Assembly: GCA_019306065.1 (NCBI GenBank)
Contig: JAFDMF010000010.1
Coordinates: 1 to 60,338 of the forward strand
Direction: 5' to 3'
Length of the DNA stretch: 60,338 nucleotides
Source: Deltaproteobacteria bacterium
Lineage (GTDB): Bacteria > Desulfobacterota > Desulfobacteria > Desulfobacterales > JAFDMD01
The notes beneath the pieces are model-generated. The model was not told where the DNA came from. It ran no database searches and worked only from the letters and a program-made list of their open reading frames with translations. A program made the translations under genes and the position numbers. Of this stretch, positions 34,954-44,129 are shown one piece after another (positions within the stretch are counted from its first letter, which is position 1; the number at the start of each line of letters is the position of its first letter).

Positions 34954-35343
34954 ATGACCAAGTTTAAAATTTTTTATTTGTTCTGTCTTGCTCTAATAGA
35001 AAAAATAATCTATCAAATCCAAAATCTATACTATAAAAAAAACAAATATACAAGGCTGAACAGTTTTTGTATAAAAAAGCCTTACCCCCCCAAACCCTTT
35101 ACATTTTCTGTCCATATTCCGATTAATAAAAATAATAAAATAAAAGATTATTTTACTCTTAACTACAATAAAATTGATTTTTCCAACGGCATAAAAAAAA
35201 ATTTTGCAATAAGCTATGCCGGATAAATAGGAATAAAAAATATTATCGAAATAAAAACCGCTCCAGACATATTAAAACTTATCTACGACGCAGGGCTTGG
35301 GGCTAGAAGATCGCAGGGGTATGGAATGCTGGGAGCGGTATAA
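34954..35343 (+). pseudogene. cas6: cas6 remnant (CRISPR repeat endoribonuclease)
   Basis: One frame spans the segment with an in-frame TAA at 35224-35226. Before it comes KPFTFSVHIPINKNN, and after it LKLIYDAGLGARRSQGYGML, whose G-rich GLGxxRSxGYG ending is the C-terminal RNA-binding motif of Cas6. The N-terminal half of a normal Cas6 (about 230 residues) is missing or unrecognisable. The gene is therefore truncated and interrupted. It opens the decayed CRISPR-Cas locus continued by cas4, cas1 and cas2 relics. Confidence 0.7.
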
Positions 35344-35344
35344 A

Positions 35345-35585
35345 ATGTTTGATAAATTTAAGTCTTATCTGCCGGTTCTTATGCGGAATGCGGCAATAAA
35401 AAGCGGTTTATGATTTTACCGTCCCTGTGCAGTTATTAGGAAAAAGGCAAACCTTATTAGACAATTTTTTTTTCGATTATTCCTTTAAATATGATATTTG
35501 GTTATTAAAAAACGTTGAATATTCAAAGGATAAAGGAGTTGAATTTATAGAAAATTATAAACGGAATAATAGCAATATAATTTAA
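35345..35585 (+). pseudogene. Unidentified gene remnant within the decayed CRISPR-Cas locus
   Basis: It starts ATG at 35345 (MFDKFKSYLPVLMRNAAIKS) and stops after 22 codons. In the +1 frame the sequence continues FTVPVQLLGKRQTLLDNFFF and ends NYKRNNSNII at 35585. It begins one base after the cas6 stop, so it was probably the next gene of the operon, perhaps the N-terminus of an effector subunit with most of the gene deleted. Identity uncertain. Confidence 0.4.
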
Positions 35586-35604
35586 GCTTTTCCAAAAAAC
35601 ATCC

Positions 35605-35666
35605 GACTATTTTGCATTATAATGAAAAATAGTCTTGACTATTTTGCATTATAATGAAAAATAGTC
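35605..35666. repeat. Two tandem 30-bp palindromes upstream of the DUF4143 ATPase
   Basis: Two identical 30-bp units (35605-35634, 35637-35666) separated by TT. Each reads GACTATTTTGCATTATAATG then AAAAATAGTC, nearly a perfect palindrome centred on ATTATAAT. The second ends 4 bases before the ATPase start codon. It is likely an operator/promoter structure (TATAAT cores) or an insertion footprint. Confidence 0.8.
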
Positions 35667-35670
35667 ATAC

Positions 35671-36786
35671 ATGGAACGATTTCATAAAACAATCATATTA
35701 AACGATCTTTTTAAAAAAATGGTCATACTTGTAGGACCCAGACAGGTTGGCAAAACCTATCTTGCCAAAGAGATATTAAAAGAATTTAATAATCCTGTTT
35801 ATCTGAATTACGACAATATAAAAGATAAAAAAATAATAGAGAATCAGGCTTGGTTAGACGATACGGATATACTTGTTTTAGACGAAATACATAAATTGAA
35901 AAGCTGGAAAAATTACGTCAAAGGAGTATATGATACAAAGCCGGATCATCTTAAAATACTTATTACAGGAAGCGCAAGACTTGAAGCCTACAGCAATACA
36001 GGAGATTCTCTTGCGGGCAGATATTTTAAACACCGCCTTTTACCTTTTACTTTGGCGGAATTAAAAAAAACCGATCGAAAAATTAAATTTAAAAAATTAC
36101 TTAATAACGGAGGCTTTCCGGAACCTTTTTTATCCGACAATATTGTTGATATAAACCGATGGAGAAGCGAATATATAAATGCTTTGCTTAATATTGATAT
36201 TTTAGAATTTGAAAATATAAGAAAACTAAAAACCGCAAGACTGCTTCTTGAAATATTACAAGAAAGAGTAGGGTATCCCATATCATACCAGTCAATAGCC
36301 GAAGACTTAAATATAGCTCCTAATACCGTAAAAAAATATATACAGGCTTTTGAAAATTTATACATAATATTTACGGTTGCGCCTTTTTCAAAAAATATAG
36401 CCAGAACCGTATTAAAAGAGCCTAAAATCTATTTTTTTGATAACGGACTTATAAAAGGCAACGACGGAATAAAGCTTGAAAACTTTACCGCAGTATCTTT
36501 GTTAAAGCATTGTTTTGAAAAACAGGATATATTCGGCGAGCCTTATAAGCTTAATTATTTAAGAACAAAAGAGAAAAAAGAGATAGATTTTTGTATAAGC
36601 TGCGCAGGTAAAATTTTAAAAATAATAGAAGTAAAAAACAGCGACGAAAATATTTCAACCGCATTAAAATATTTTCATAACAAATATAATCTGCCTGCCG
36701 TTCAGTTGGTTAGAACATTAAAAAATGATTATCAAAAAGACGGAATATCGGTTTTAATAGCTGAAAAATTTTTAAAAAACCTATGA
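35671..36786 (+). CDS. AAA ATPase with DUF4143 domain
   Basis: A 371-residue protein. The N-terminal AAA domain has Walker A VGPRQVGKTYLAKEIL and Walker B ILVLDEIHKLKSW, followed by ITGSARLEAYSNTGDSLAGR and the YFKHRLLPFTLAE motif. The C-terminal DUF4143 (residues 180-370) ends with a restriction-like fold, EIDFCISCAGKILKIIEVKN. Such ATPases are common, frequently mobile, and of uncertain function. The gene is intact although every cas gene around it is broken, so it probably inserted here. It overlaps the start of the cas4 relic by 4 bases. Confidence 0.88.
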   Translation: MERFHKTIILNDLFKKMVILVGPRQVGKTYLAKEILKEFNNPVYLNYDNIKDKKIIENQAWLDDTDILVLDEIHKLKSWKNYVKGVYDTKPDHLKILITGSARLEAYSNTGDSLAGRYFKHRLLPFTLAELKKTDRKIKFKKLLNNGGFPEPFLSDNIVDINRWRSEYINALLNIDILEFENIRKLKTARLLLEILQERVGYPISYQSIAEDLNIAPNTVKKYIQAFENLYIIFTVAPFSKNIARTVLKEPKIYFFDNGLIKGNDGIKLENFTAVSLLKHCFEKQDIFGEPYKLNYLRTKEKKEIDFCISCAGKILKIIEVKNSDENISTALKYFHNKYNLPAVQLVRTLKNDYQKDGISVLIAEKFLKNL

Positions 36787-37169
36787 AAATAAAAAATGCC
36801 CCGTACATTACAGGAACCCAAATAAACTATTACTTTGTATGCAAAAGAAAACTTTGGTTATTTTCTCATAACATAAGTATGGGGCATACAAGCGGACTTG
36901 TAGAAATAGGCTCAATAATACATAAAAATACTTATATAAGAAAAGAGATGGAATTAGACGGTATAAAAATAGATTTTTTTGAAAAAAATAGAGGAATAAT
37001 CAATGAAGTAAAAAAATCAAAAGCAGTAGAACAAGCCCATATATGGCAGTTAAAATACTATCTTTATCATTTTAATAAACTCGGCATAAAAGTAAAAGGG
37101 CAGATAGATTATTCGCTTATAAGAAGACGCGAACAGATTAAGCCGCAAAGACAATTCCGTAATCTTTAA
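36783..37169 (+). pseudogene. cas4: cas4 remnant, C-terminally truncated
   Basis: 128 codons, starting ITGTQINYYFVCKRKLWLFS, with catalytic-like INEVKKSKAVEQAHIWQLKY and YYLYHFNKLGIKVKGQIDY, matching type I-B Cas4 (RecB-like nuclease with Fe-S cluster). The C-terminus with the three clustering cysteines is gone. The frame runs instead into bases that in another frame encode the beginning of Cas1. Cas4 normally helps select spacers with correct PAM; this copy is probably non-functional. Confidence 0.8.
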
Positions 37170-37413
37170 ATTCACAGAAGACGGAGAAGAACAAAAAAAG
37201 CCGATACCCGTAAACGACATCGATTCTATCTATAATATTCGGAGAGGTTGGTTTTAACGTAAAACTTTTAATAGCAAAAGAGTTTACAAAAGGAGCAACT
37301 CACGGGCTTAAATTATGCGTATTTAAAAGAGGACGGTAAAAAAGTTATTATTACCGCTTTTAATGAAAAAATAAAACAAAAACAAGTTCTCAAGGACAAA
37401 GAAGGCTTAATAA
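37144..37413 (+). pseudogene. cas1: cas1 remnant with internal deletion and frameshifts
   Basis: Frame 1 gives RKDNSVIFKFTEDGEEQKKP then IPVNDIDSIY, the N-terminus of Cas1. After a one-base shift it continues IFGEVGFNVKLLIAKEF. A third frame gives LNYAYLKEDGKKVIITAFNE then KIK, which is the C-terminal region of Cas1. The central ~200 residues that hold the active-site residues are absent. This is a clear deletion relic of the spacer integrase. Confidence 0.78.
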
Positions 37414-37417
37414 AATA

Positions 37418-37630
37418 GTAAAGACTTTCAGAAAGTATTTTCATCATACAAAGCTTTCGGTTTTTGAAGGAGAAATAAGTGAAGCAAAGCTTGTAGGCTT
37501 GTATAAAGAATTAGAGAAAATAATAAAAAGAACGGAGGATCGGATAAAATTTTTTATAATTCCGAATAAAAATAATGTAAAAAAGAAGATTACGGGGATA
37601 CAATTTAATGAGGAGTCGTCAACAATTTAA
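37418..37630 (+). pseudogene. cas2: cas2 remnant
   Basis: An open stretch without a start codon reads VKTFRKYFHHTKLSVFEGEI, SEAKLVGLYKELEKIIK and DRIKFFIIPNKNNVKKKITG, matching the C-terminal two thirds of Cas2, including the strongly conserved SVFEGE motif. The N-terminal beta strand with the catalytic-type Asp is lost. No CRISPR repeats follow downstream. Confidence 0.75.
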
Positions 37631-37946
37631 GGATGTTGTAATATAAATACCTTACCGAAGGTTTTAGAAAAAAATTGGTTTGAAAACGCGGTTATTTTTT
37701 TTTATTTTGGATGGTTTTAGTTTCCAATTTTGGGATTTAAAGTAACGCAGATGGAAATAAGTTTTTGTATAAAAATGTTTTATTTTGTTTTGGTTGAAGG
37801 CGGAGAAAAGTTTGCTTGTTTTTCTTGAAAAAATAAAAGAGTTGTTCTATTAATTATAAAGTATGATGTATAGCCGTCCAAAGATGTTTTATTTTGTTTG
37901 AGGCAAAGGCGAAAAGGTTTTTTAATTTAAAAATAAGGAGAATATT
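37631..37946. other. Intergenic region upstream of the tungsten oxidoreductase
   Basis: AT-rich DNA between the cas2 relic and the AOR gene. It contains two partly repeated blocks, GTTTTATTTTGTTTTGGTTG (around 37788) and ATGTTTTATTTTGTTTGAGG (around 37885). They resemble the inner part of the repeat at 32889 (TTTTATTTTGTTTGAG). AAGGAG precedes the AOR start by about 8 bases. No CRISPR repeats and no coding frame. Confidence 0.5.
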
Positions 37947-39785
37947 ATGTTCGGATGGACAGGAAAAATATTAAGAGTCGATTTAAGTGAAGAAAAAATA
38001 ATCACGGAAAACCTTGATCCGAAAATAGCAAAAGATTTTATAGGCGGAAGAGGAATAGGAATTTATTACCTTTTAAAAGAGATGGAGCCGAAATGCGATC
38101 CGTTATCTCGAGAGAATATGCTTATAATGGCTACGGGACCTTTAACTGGAACTATGGCGCCTACAGGTTCGAGATATATGATCACAACAAAGTCCCCTTT
38201 AACCGGAGCGGTAACATGTTCTAATTCCGGCGGAGATTTCCCGACGGAATTAAAAAAGAGCGGTTTTGACGGAATTATTATAAAAGGAAAGGCAGATAAA
38301 CCGGTTTATCTTTATATTAAAGATGGAAACGCCGAATTAAAGGATGCTTCCGATTTATGGGGAATGGATACTCACAAAACGACGGATAAGGTTTTGGAAA
38401 AAACGAATCCTAAAGCAAAGGTTGCCTGCATAGGACCCGCAGGAGAAAAGCTTGTTCGCTTTGCATCTGTTATGAACGATAAAAACAGAGCCGCTGGAAG
38501 ATCCGGAGTGGGCGCGGTAATGGGATCCAAAAAATTAAAAGCAATTGCGGTTTATGGAAGCAATAAAGTAAATCTTGCAAATGCCGAAGAATTTAAAAAG
38601 TTTAATTCCGAAATATTAAAAAAATTTAAACAAAGCATTAAAGAAACGCCACTTGGCATAAGAATTAACGGAACAGCCGGAGTAGTTATGGCTACTAATA
38701 GTTTCGGTATTCTTCCGACCAAAAACTGGCAATACGGAACATTTGATAATTGGAAAGATATTGACGGAAGAACTTTAACCGAAAAATATCTTGTTAAAAA
38801 CAAAAGCTGTTTTGCATGTCCCGTAGGTTGCGGAAGGCTTACCAAAGTGGAAGTTCCGGGGTTTGAAGGCGAAGGAGAAGGTCCCGAATACGAAACCCTT
38901 TATGCAATGGGTTCAAACTGTATGGTGAAAAATTTGGCGGCTATAGTAAAGGCAAATTATACGGCAAACGAACTCGGCTTGGATACAATTACTATGGGCG
39001 CTACAATAGCCTGCGCTATGGAGATGGCGGAAAAAGGGTATATTTCCGAAAAAGAAATCGGTATGAAACTGGAATGGGGGGACGATAAAGCGCTTGTGGA
39101 ATTGACCGAAAAAACAGGATTAAGAGAAGGTTTCGGAGATATGCTTGCAGAGGGAAGTTTTAGGCTTGCTTCCAAATATGGACATCCCGAGCTTTCTATG
39201 GTTTCCAAGAAGCAGGAGTTTCCCGGATACGAGCCGAGAGGCGCTCAAGGTATGGGATTGGCGTATGCAACCTCTTCCATAGGGGCGTCTCATATGAAAG
39301 GAGACACCGCATATTTTGAAATATTCGGAATTCCAAAAGCCGTAGATCCGATTGAATGGCGCGGTAAATCGAAACTTGTAAAAATTTGGCAGGATCTTTT
39401 CGGAATTATAGATTCTGCCGGATTATGCGTATTTTTTGCTATAAGAAATCTTGTAGAGCAGCAAATAGAAGTTCCTCCGGAAGCCATAAGAAGATATTTA
39501 AATGCGGCTACCGGAGCGGATTATACTTTGGAAGAATTAATTAAAGCAGGAGAAAGAATAATTGTTGCCGAAAGAATGTTTCTTGTTAAAAACGGTTTTA
39601 CAAGAAAAGATGATTCCCTTCCTAAAAGGCTTACGGCAACCCCTATGCCTGAAGGTCCAGTAAAAGGAAATATATGTCATCTTGATGAAATGCTTGACGA
39701 ATATTATAAAGAAAGAGGCTGGACTCAAGACGGAATTCCTGAAGATAGCAAGCTTGAAGAATTGGGGCTTATGTGGACAAAATAA
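37947..39785 (+). CDS. Tungsten aldehyde:ferredoxin oxidoreductase
   Basis: A 612-residue AOR-family protein. It begins FGWTGKILRVDLSEEKI, the standard N-terminus. It contains GPLTGTMAPTGSRYMITTKS and GAVTCSNSGGDFPTELKKSG. The [4Fe-4S] ligands are in SCFACPVGCGRLT (CxxCxxxC) plus the later Cys in DSAGLCVFFAI. It would oxidise aldehydes (or reduce acids) with ferredoxin using a tungsto-bispterin cofactor. The MoaD-like partner overlaps its stop; a TupABC importer and a MoeA-like protein are elsewhere in the window. A terminator after the MoaD gene separates it from the Hdr cluster downstream, but the proximity suggests metabolic coupling. Confidence 0.92.
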   Translation: MFGWTGKILRVDLSEEKIITENLDPKIAKDFIGGRGIGIYYLLKEMEPKCDPLSRENMLIMATGPLTGTMAPTGSRYMITTKSPLTGAVTCSNSGGDFPTELKKSGFDGIIIKGKADKPVYLYIKDGNAELKDASDLWGMDTHKTTDKVLEKTNPKAKVACIGPAGEKLVRFASVMNDKNRAAGRSGVGAVMGSKKLKAIAVYGSNKVNLANAEEFKKFNSEILKKFKQSIKETPLGIRINGTAGVVMATNSFGILPTKNWQYGTFDNWKDIDGRTLTEKYLVKNKSCFACPVGCGRLTKVEVPGFEGEGEGPEYETLYAMGSNCMVKNLAAIVKANYTANELGLDTITMGATIACAMEMAEKGYISEKEIGMKLEWGDDKALVELTEKTGLREGFGDMLAEGSFRLASKYGHPELSMVSKKQEFPGYEPRGAQGMGLAYATSSIGASHMKGDTAYFEIFGIPKAVDPIEWRGKSKLVKIWQDLFGIIDSAGLCVFFAIRNLVEQQIEVPPEAIRRYLNAATGADYTLEELIKAGERIIVAERMFLVKNGFTRKDDSLPKRLTATPMPEGPVKGNICHLDEMLDEYYKERGWTQDGIPEDSKLEELGLMWTK

Positions 39786-40003
39786 GGGTAAAAATAAATT
39801 TACTCGGAGATTTGGAAAAATATCAAAAGAAACCGTATTTTTTTATTAATTACGGTTTTACTTTAAGTAATGTTTTTCAACATCTTAATATACCTAAAAA
39901 AAAGGATTTGGTTATTATTGTAAACGGAAGAAGAGGGGATAAAGATTATATTCTTAACGATGATGATGAAATAACCGTTTTTCCTACTGTTGACGGAGGT
40001 TAA
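39773..40003 (+). CDS. MoaD/ThiS-family sulfur carrier protein linked to AOR
   Basis: A 76-residue ubiquitin-like protein starting at a GTG (39773) inside the end of the AOR gene. It ends with DDDEITVFPTVDGG, the C-terminal Gly-Gly that is thiocarboxylated in MoaD proteins. It would donate sulfur for the dithiolene of molybdopterin used in the W cofactor. The overlap with AOR indicates translational coupling and a dedicated role. A terminator begins immediately after the stop. Confidence 0.88.
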   Translation: MDKIRVKINLLGDLEKYQKKPYFFINYGFTLSNVFQHLNIPKKKDLVIIVNGRRGDKDYILNDDDEITVFPTVDGG

Positions 40004-40034
40004 AAAGAGGCGGGTTAAAAAACCCGCCTCTTTA
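40004..40034 (+). terminator. Intrinsic terminator after AOR-MoaD
   Basis: A perfect 13-bp stem AAAGAGGCGGGTT / AACCCGCCTCTTT with an AAAA loop, starting at the base after the MoaD stop codon and followed by TATTGG. It delimits the aor-moaD unit from the hdr cluster. Confidence 0.85.
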
Positions 40035-40272
40035 TTGGCTATTGGCGTTGAAGCTTGGTTAAATTAATTTAACGTTGTTTTACAATTATTTTTTATTCGG
40101 TTTTATTAGAACCGGTTTTTTTAATTTCGATTTTTTTAATATTATCAGCCTATAATATCAATAAAACTTTTTTGAGTTTTTATTATGCAAGAATATATTC
40201 TTGACAACATAATTTGCTTCTTATTATAAGACGGCATAAATTTTTATTATTTTAACCAAAAGGATATAAATA

Positions 40273-43200
40273 ATGAGCCGGAAAAAAGAACAAAAAACTA
40301 TCGGCGCCGTTATGGTTGTCGGAGGCGGAATTGTAGGAATGCAGTCCGCTCTTGATTTGGCGGATTCGGGCTTTTACGTTTACCTGGTGGAAAAATCATC
40401 TTCAATAGGCGGGGCTATGGCTAGTCTTGACAAGACCTTTCCTACCAACGACTGCGCAATGTGAGTTATTTCGCCTAAATTGGTCGAGGTCGGCCGACAT
40501 CCTAACATAGAGTTAATAACTCTCGGCGAAGTATTAAAAGTTGAAGGAGAACCCGGAAACTTTACGGCTACAATCAAAAAAAAGCCGAGATATGTAGATG
40601 AAACAAAATGTATTGCGTGTGGGGAATGCGTTAAAAAATGTCCCAAAAAAGTTCCTGATCCTTACAATGCAGGGCTTGTAAAACGAAAAGCAATATATGT
40701 TCAATATGAGCAGGCTGTTCCTTTAAAATATGCAATAGATCCGGAACACTGTCTGAAATTTACCAAAGACAAATGCGGAAACTGCGAAAAAGAATGTCCT
40801 ACAGGGGCAATAGATTACGGGCAAAAAGAGGAAACAATTAAAATCAACATAGGCGCCGTAATATTATCTTCCGGTTTTACCCCTTTTAATCCTTCCAAAT
40901 ATGACAATTATCAATATTCAAACTTTAAAAACGTAGTAACCGCTATGGAGTTTGAAAGGATATTATCCGCATCCGGTCCTACCCAAGGCGAAGTCCTCAC
41001 CATAGGAAAAGAGCCGAGAGAGCCTAAAAAGATAGCTTGGCTTCAATGCGTAGGTTCCCGAGACATAAACAGAACTCAAAATGAATACTGCTCGTCCGTC
41101 TGCTGTATGTATGCGGTAAAAGAATCTTTAATTGCAAAGGAACATTTGGGAAAAGATTTTGAGCCTTCGATATTCTTTATGGACATGCGCGCTCACGGTA
41201 AAGATTTTGAAAGATATTATGAAAGAGCAAAAGCCGAAGGGGTAAAATTTATTCGTTCCAGAGTTCATACCATAACCGAAGATCCGCAAACAAAGGCGCT
41301 TAGGCTCGGTTATGTAACCGAAGACGGCAAAATGCAAAACGAAGATTTCGATATGGTTGTTCTTTCCATAGGAATGACGGCAGACGCTTCGACCCATGAG
41401 ATAGCGGATAATTTGGGAATCAAATTAAACAGATATAATTTTGTTAAAACAAGCGATCTTTTGCCCGTATCAACTTCAAGAGACGGGATATATACCGCCG
41501 GAGTAATACAAGGATGCAAAGATATTCCCCAGTCTGTAGTAGAGGCAAGCGCGGCGGCGTGTTATGCGGGAATAAAACTTTCGGACGTCAGAGGAAGCCT
41601 TGTAAAAGAGAAAAAATTTCCTTCGGAAGCGGATATAAAAGATCAAAGCCCGCGTATAGGGATATTTGTATGCAACTGCGGGGCAAACATAGGCGGTATT
41701 GCGGATGTAAAAAGTATTGTAGAATATGCAAAAACCCTGCCTAATGTTCAGTATGTAACCGAAAATCTTTTTACATGTAGTCAGGATACCCAGACTAACA
41801 TGAGCGAGATTATAAAAGAAAATAAATTAAACCGGATAGTTGTCGCTGCATGCACCCCCAGAACTCATGAGCCGCTGTTTCAAGAAACTTTGCGCAATGC
41901 CGGGTTAAATCCGTATCTTTTTGAAATGGCAAATATAAGAAACCAATGCACATGGGTTCATTCCAAAGAAAAGGAAAAGGCTACAGCAAAGGCAAAAGAG
42001 CTTGTAAAGATGTCTGCTGCCAGAGCCTCTCTGCTGGAGGCTATACCGGATATTTCGGTAGGCGTAACAAACAAGGCAATGGTAGCCGGAGGCGGAGTTT
42101 CGGGCATTACCGCAGCTTTAAGTCTTGCTTCTCAGGGATTTTTTACAACTATAGTGGAAAAATCGGATAAACTCGGAGGAGCCGCAAAACATATTGCAAA
42201 AACCTCGAACCAAGAAGATGTTCAAACATTTCTTTTAGATTTAATCGAAAAGGCAAATAATCATCCTAACATCGAAGTTTTATTAAATGCCGAAGTAGCG
42301 GATGCTTCCGGTTTTGTAGGCAATTTTGAAACAAACCTTATTCATAACGGAGAAGAAAAAACATTATCTCATGGAATAGGAATAATAGCTACCGGCGGAG
42401 AAGCCTCAAATACGGATGAATATCTTTACGGAAAAAATGATAGAGTAACAAAATGGAACGAATTTGAAGAAGCTTTTGAAAAAGCGGATAATCCTCAAAA
42501 CATAGTATTTATCCAATGCGTAGGCTCAAGAGACAAAAAAAGACCTTATTGTTCCAGAGTTTGCTGCACATCCTCTATAATGAAGGCGCTTAAGGTAAAG
42601 AAAAAGTCTCCGGATACCAACGTTTATATTTTATACAGAGACATAAGAACCTACGGAGAAAAGGAAAGACTTTATAAAGAAGCAAGAAAAATCGGAGTTA
42701 TATTTATAAGATATACTTTGGAAAATAAACCTGTCGTTACAAGCGGTAAAGATTATCTTGAGGTTAAAGTTTTTGATCCGGTATTGCAGGTCAATCTTTT
42801 AATAGAAGCGGATCTTATAAATCTTGTAACTGCAATCAAGCCTTCGGATAATAAAAAGCTTGCGGCGGCATATAAGCTTTCGGTAAACGAGGATAATTTT
42901 TTCATGGAGGCTCACGCGAAACTACGCCCCGTTGACTTTACTACGGACGGAGTATTCGTATGCGGCAGCGCTCATTATCCGAAGCCCATTGAAGAAAGTA
43001 TAGCTCAAGCTATGGCGGCGGCAAGCAGGGCTACGACAATTTTATCCAAATCTTCGATAAAAATATCTCCGTTAGTATCTTCGGTAGACAAAGAAAAATG
43101 TATAGGCTGCGGACTTTGCGTCGAGGTATGCTCGTTTGCGGCAATAATATTGGAAGATATTGAAGGAAAAGGATTAAGAGCTAAAAATATAGGAGCCTCT

Positions 43201-43305
43201 TGTAAAGGATGCGGTTTATGCGCGGCAAGCTGTCCGCAAAAAGCTATAGACATGCTTCATTTTAAGGAAAAACAGATAGTCGCTTCAATACAAGCGGCGG
43301 CGTAA
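40273..43305 (+). CDS. hdrA: HdrA-family electron-bifurcating flavoprotein, selenoprotein (copy 1)
   Basis: A 1010-residue product if the in-frame TGA at 40462-40464 (residue 64) is read as selenocysteine. The flanking sequence [20 protein letters not shown] aligns with the Cys-containing HdrA motif. The frame continues uninterrupted for 946 more codons. Order: FAD domain ([19 protein letters not shown]), ferredoxin [14 protein letters not shown], second HdrA-like half from about residue 460 ([12 protein letters not shown]) with another FAD motif near 600 ([18 protein letters not shown]), and two C-terminal 4Fe-4S sites ([26 protein letters not shown]). It bifurcates electrons between ferredoxin and other acceptors with MvhD/HdrBC-type partners. 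A SECIS-like hairpin follows the TGA. Confidence 0.92.
40480..40497 (+). promoter_or_regulatory. SECIS-like hairpin of hdrA copy 1
   Basis: TTGGTC (40480-40485) pairs with GGCCGA (40492-40497) with loop GAGGTC. It begins 15 bases after the TGA codon and the loop 21 bases after it. A G within the first two loop bases fits the bacterial SECIS consensus. The hairpin is part of the coding sequence. Confidence 0.75.
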
Positions 43306-43337
43306 AAATGATAGTTATGTGTAAGTAGTGAAAAAAC

Positions 43338-44129
43338 ATGAATGAAAATATATTAAACAAATTACATATAGCTAATGCAGTTGAGTTTATGAAAAATTAT
43401 ATGGAGAAGAATAGCATTGATCTTACAGTTACTTCACCTCCATATGATGATTTAAGAAATTATAAGGGATATAAATTTGAATTTGAAGAAATTGCTGGTA
43501 ATCTTTTCAGAATAACTAAAAAAGGGGGAATAGTTGTTTGGGTTGTTGGAGATAAAATAAAGAACGGAAATAAATCATTAACCAGCTTTAAACATGCTTT
43601 ACATTTTCAAGAAATTGGGTTTAATGTCCACGATGTGATGATTTATGCTAAGAAAAATACCCCGTTTATGCGGTCGAATGCTTACACTAACGGATATGAG
43701 TATATGTTTATATTGTCTAAAGGACGTCCTAATACTTTTAATCCTATAAAAGAACCAACAGTTAGAAGTGGTATGGAAATGCTTGTTCATAATAAAGGCC
43801 CAGATGGAAAAAATAAAAAAGTATTAAAGGAGTTAAAAAAAGAAAAAACAAAAAGCAATATATGGTATTACGCTGTTGGATTGGGAGGTAGCACTAAAGA
43901 CAAAATTGCTTTTCAACATCCAGCAGTATTCCCAGAGAATTTAGCACAAGATCATATATTATCTTGGAGTGATGAGGGAGATGTTGTTTTTGATCCTATG
44001 TGTGGGGCAGGCACAACTTGTAAAATGGCTGCATTAAATAACAGGAATTATATTGGTGTTGATATTAGCGAAGAATACATAAAAATCGCACAAAAAAGGT
44101 TACATGACGGGTTGGGATTGTTTGTATGA
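43338..44129 (+). CDS. DNA methyltransferase of a restriction system inside the hdr cluster
   Basis: A 263-residue N4/N6 amino-methyltransferase with the catalytic motif DLTVTSPPYDDLRNY near the N-terminus and the SAM motif VVFDPMCGAGTTCKMAALNN near the C-terminus: beta-class order. It protects DNA from the HNH nuclease encoded immediately downstream (4-base overlap). It interrupts the otherwise compact hdrA-mvhD gene string. Its sequence style (for example more TCA/CCA codons) looks unlike its neighbours, suggesting horizontal insertion. Fully intact. Confidence 0.88.
   Translation: MNENILNKLHIANAVEFMKNYMEKNSIDLTVTSPPYDDLRNYKGYKFEFEEIAGNLFRITKKGGIVVWVVGDKIKNGNKSLTSFKHALHFQEIGFNVHDVMIYAKKNTPFMRSNAYTNGYEYMFILSKGRPNTFNPIKEPTVRSGMEMLVHNKGPDGKNKKVLKELKKEKTKSNIWYYAVGLGGSTKDKIAFQHPAVFPENLAQDHILSWSDEGDVVFDPMCGAGTTCKMAALNNRNYIGVDISEEYIKIAQKRLHDGLGLFV

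Noticed and set aside
34878-34961. Upstream start for PxpA at 34961
   Set aside because: Canonical YcsF proteins begin MxIDLNxDMGE, which is at 34877; the extension is Lys/Asn-rich and unlike the family.
35605-35666. The two 30-bp palindromes as a minimal CRISPR array
   Set aside because: The spacing between units is 2 bases, far too short for a spacer, and the units are nearly fully palindromic; they sit directly before a start codon.
37631-37946. Search for a CRISPR array downstream of the cas2 relic
   Set aside because: No repeated 25-40-bp units with regular spacers; only two loosely similar T-rich blocks that match another repeat family.
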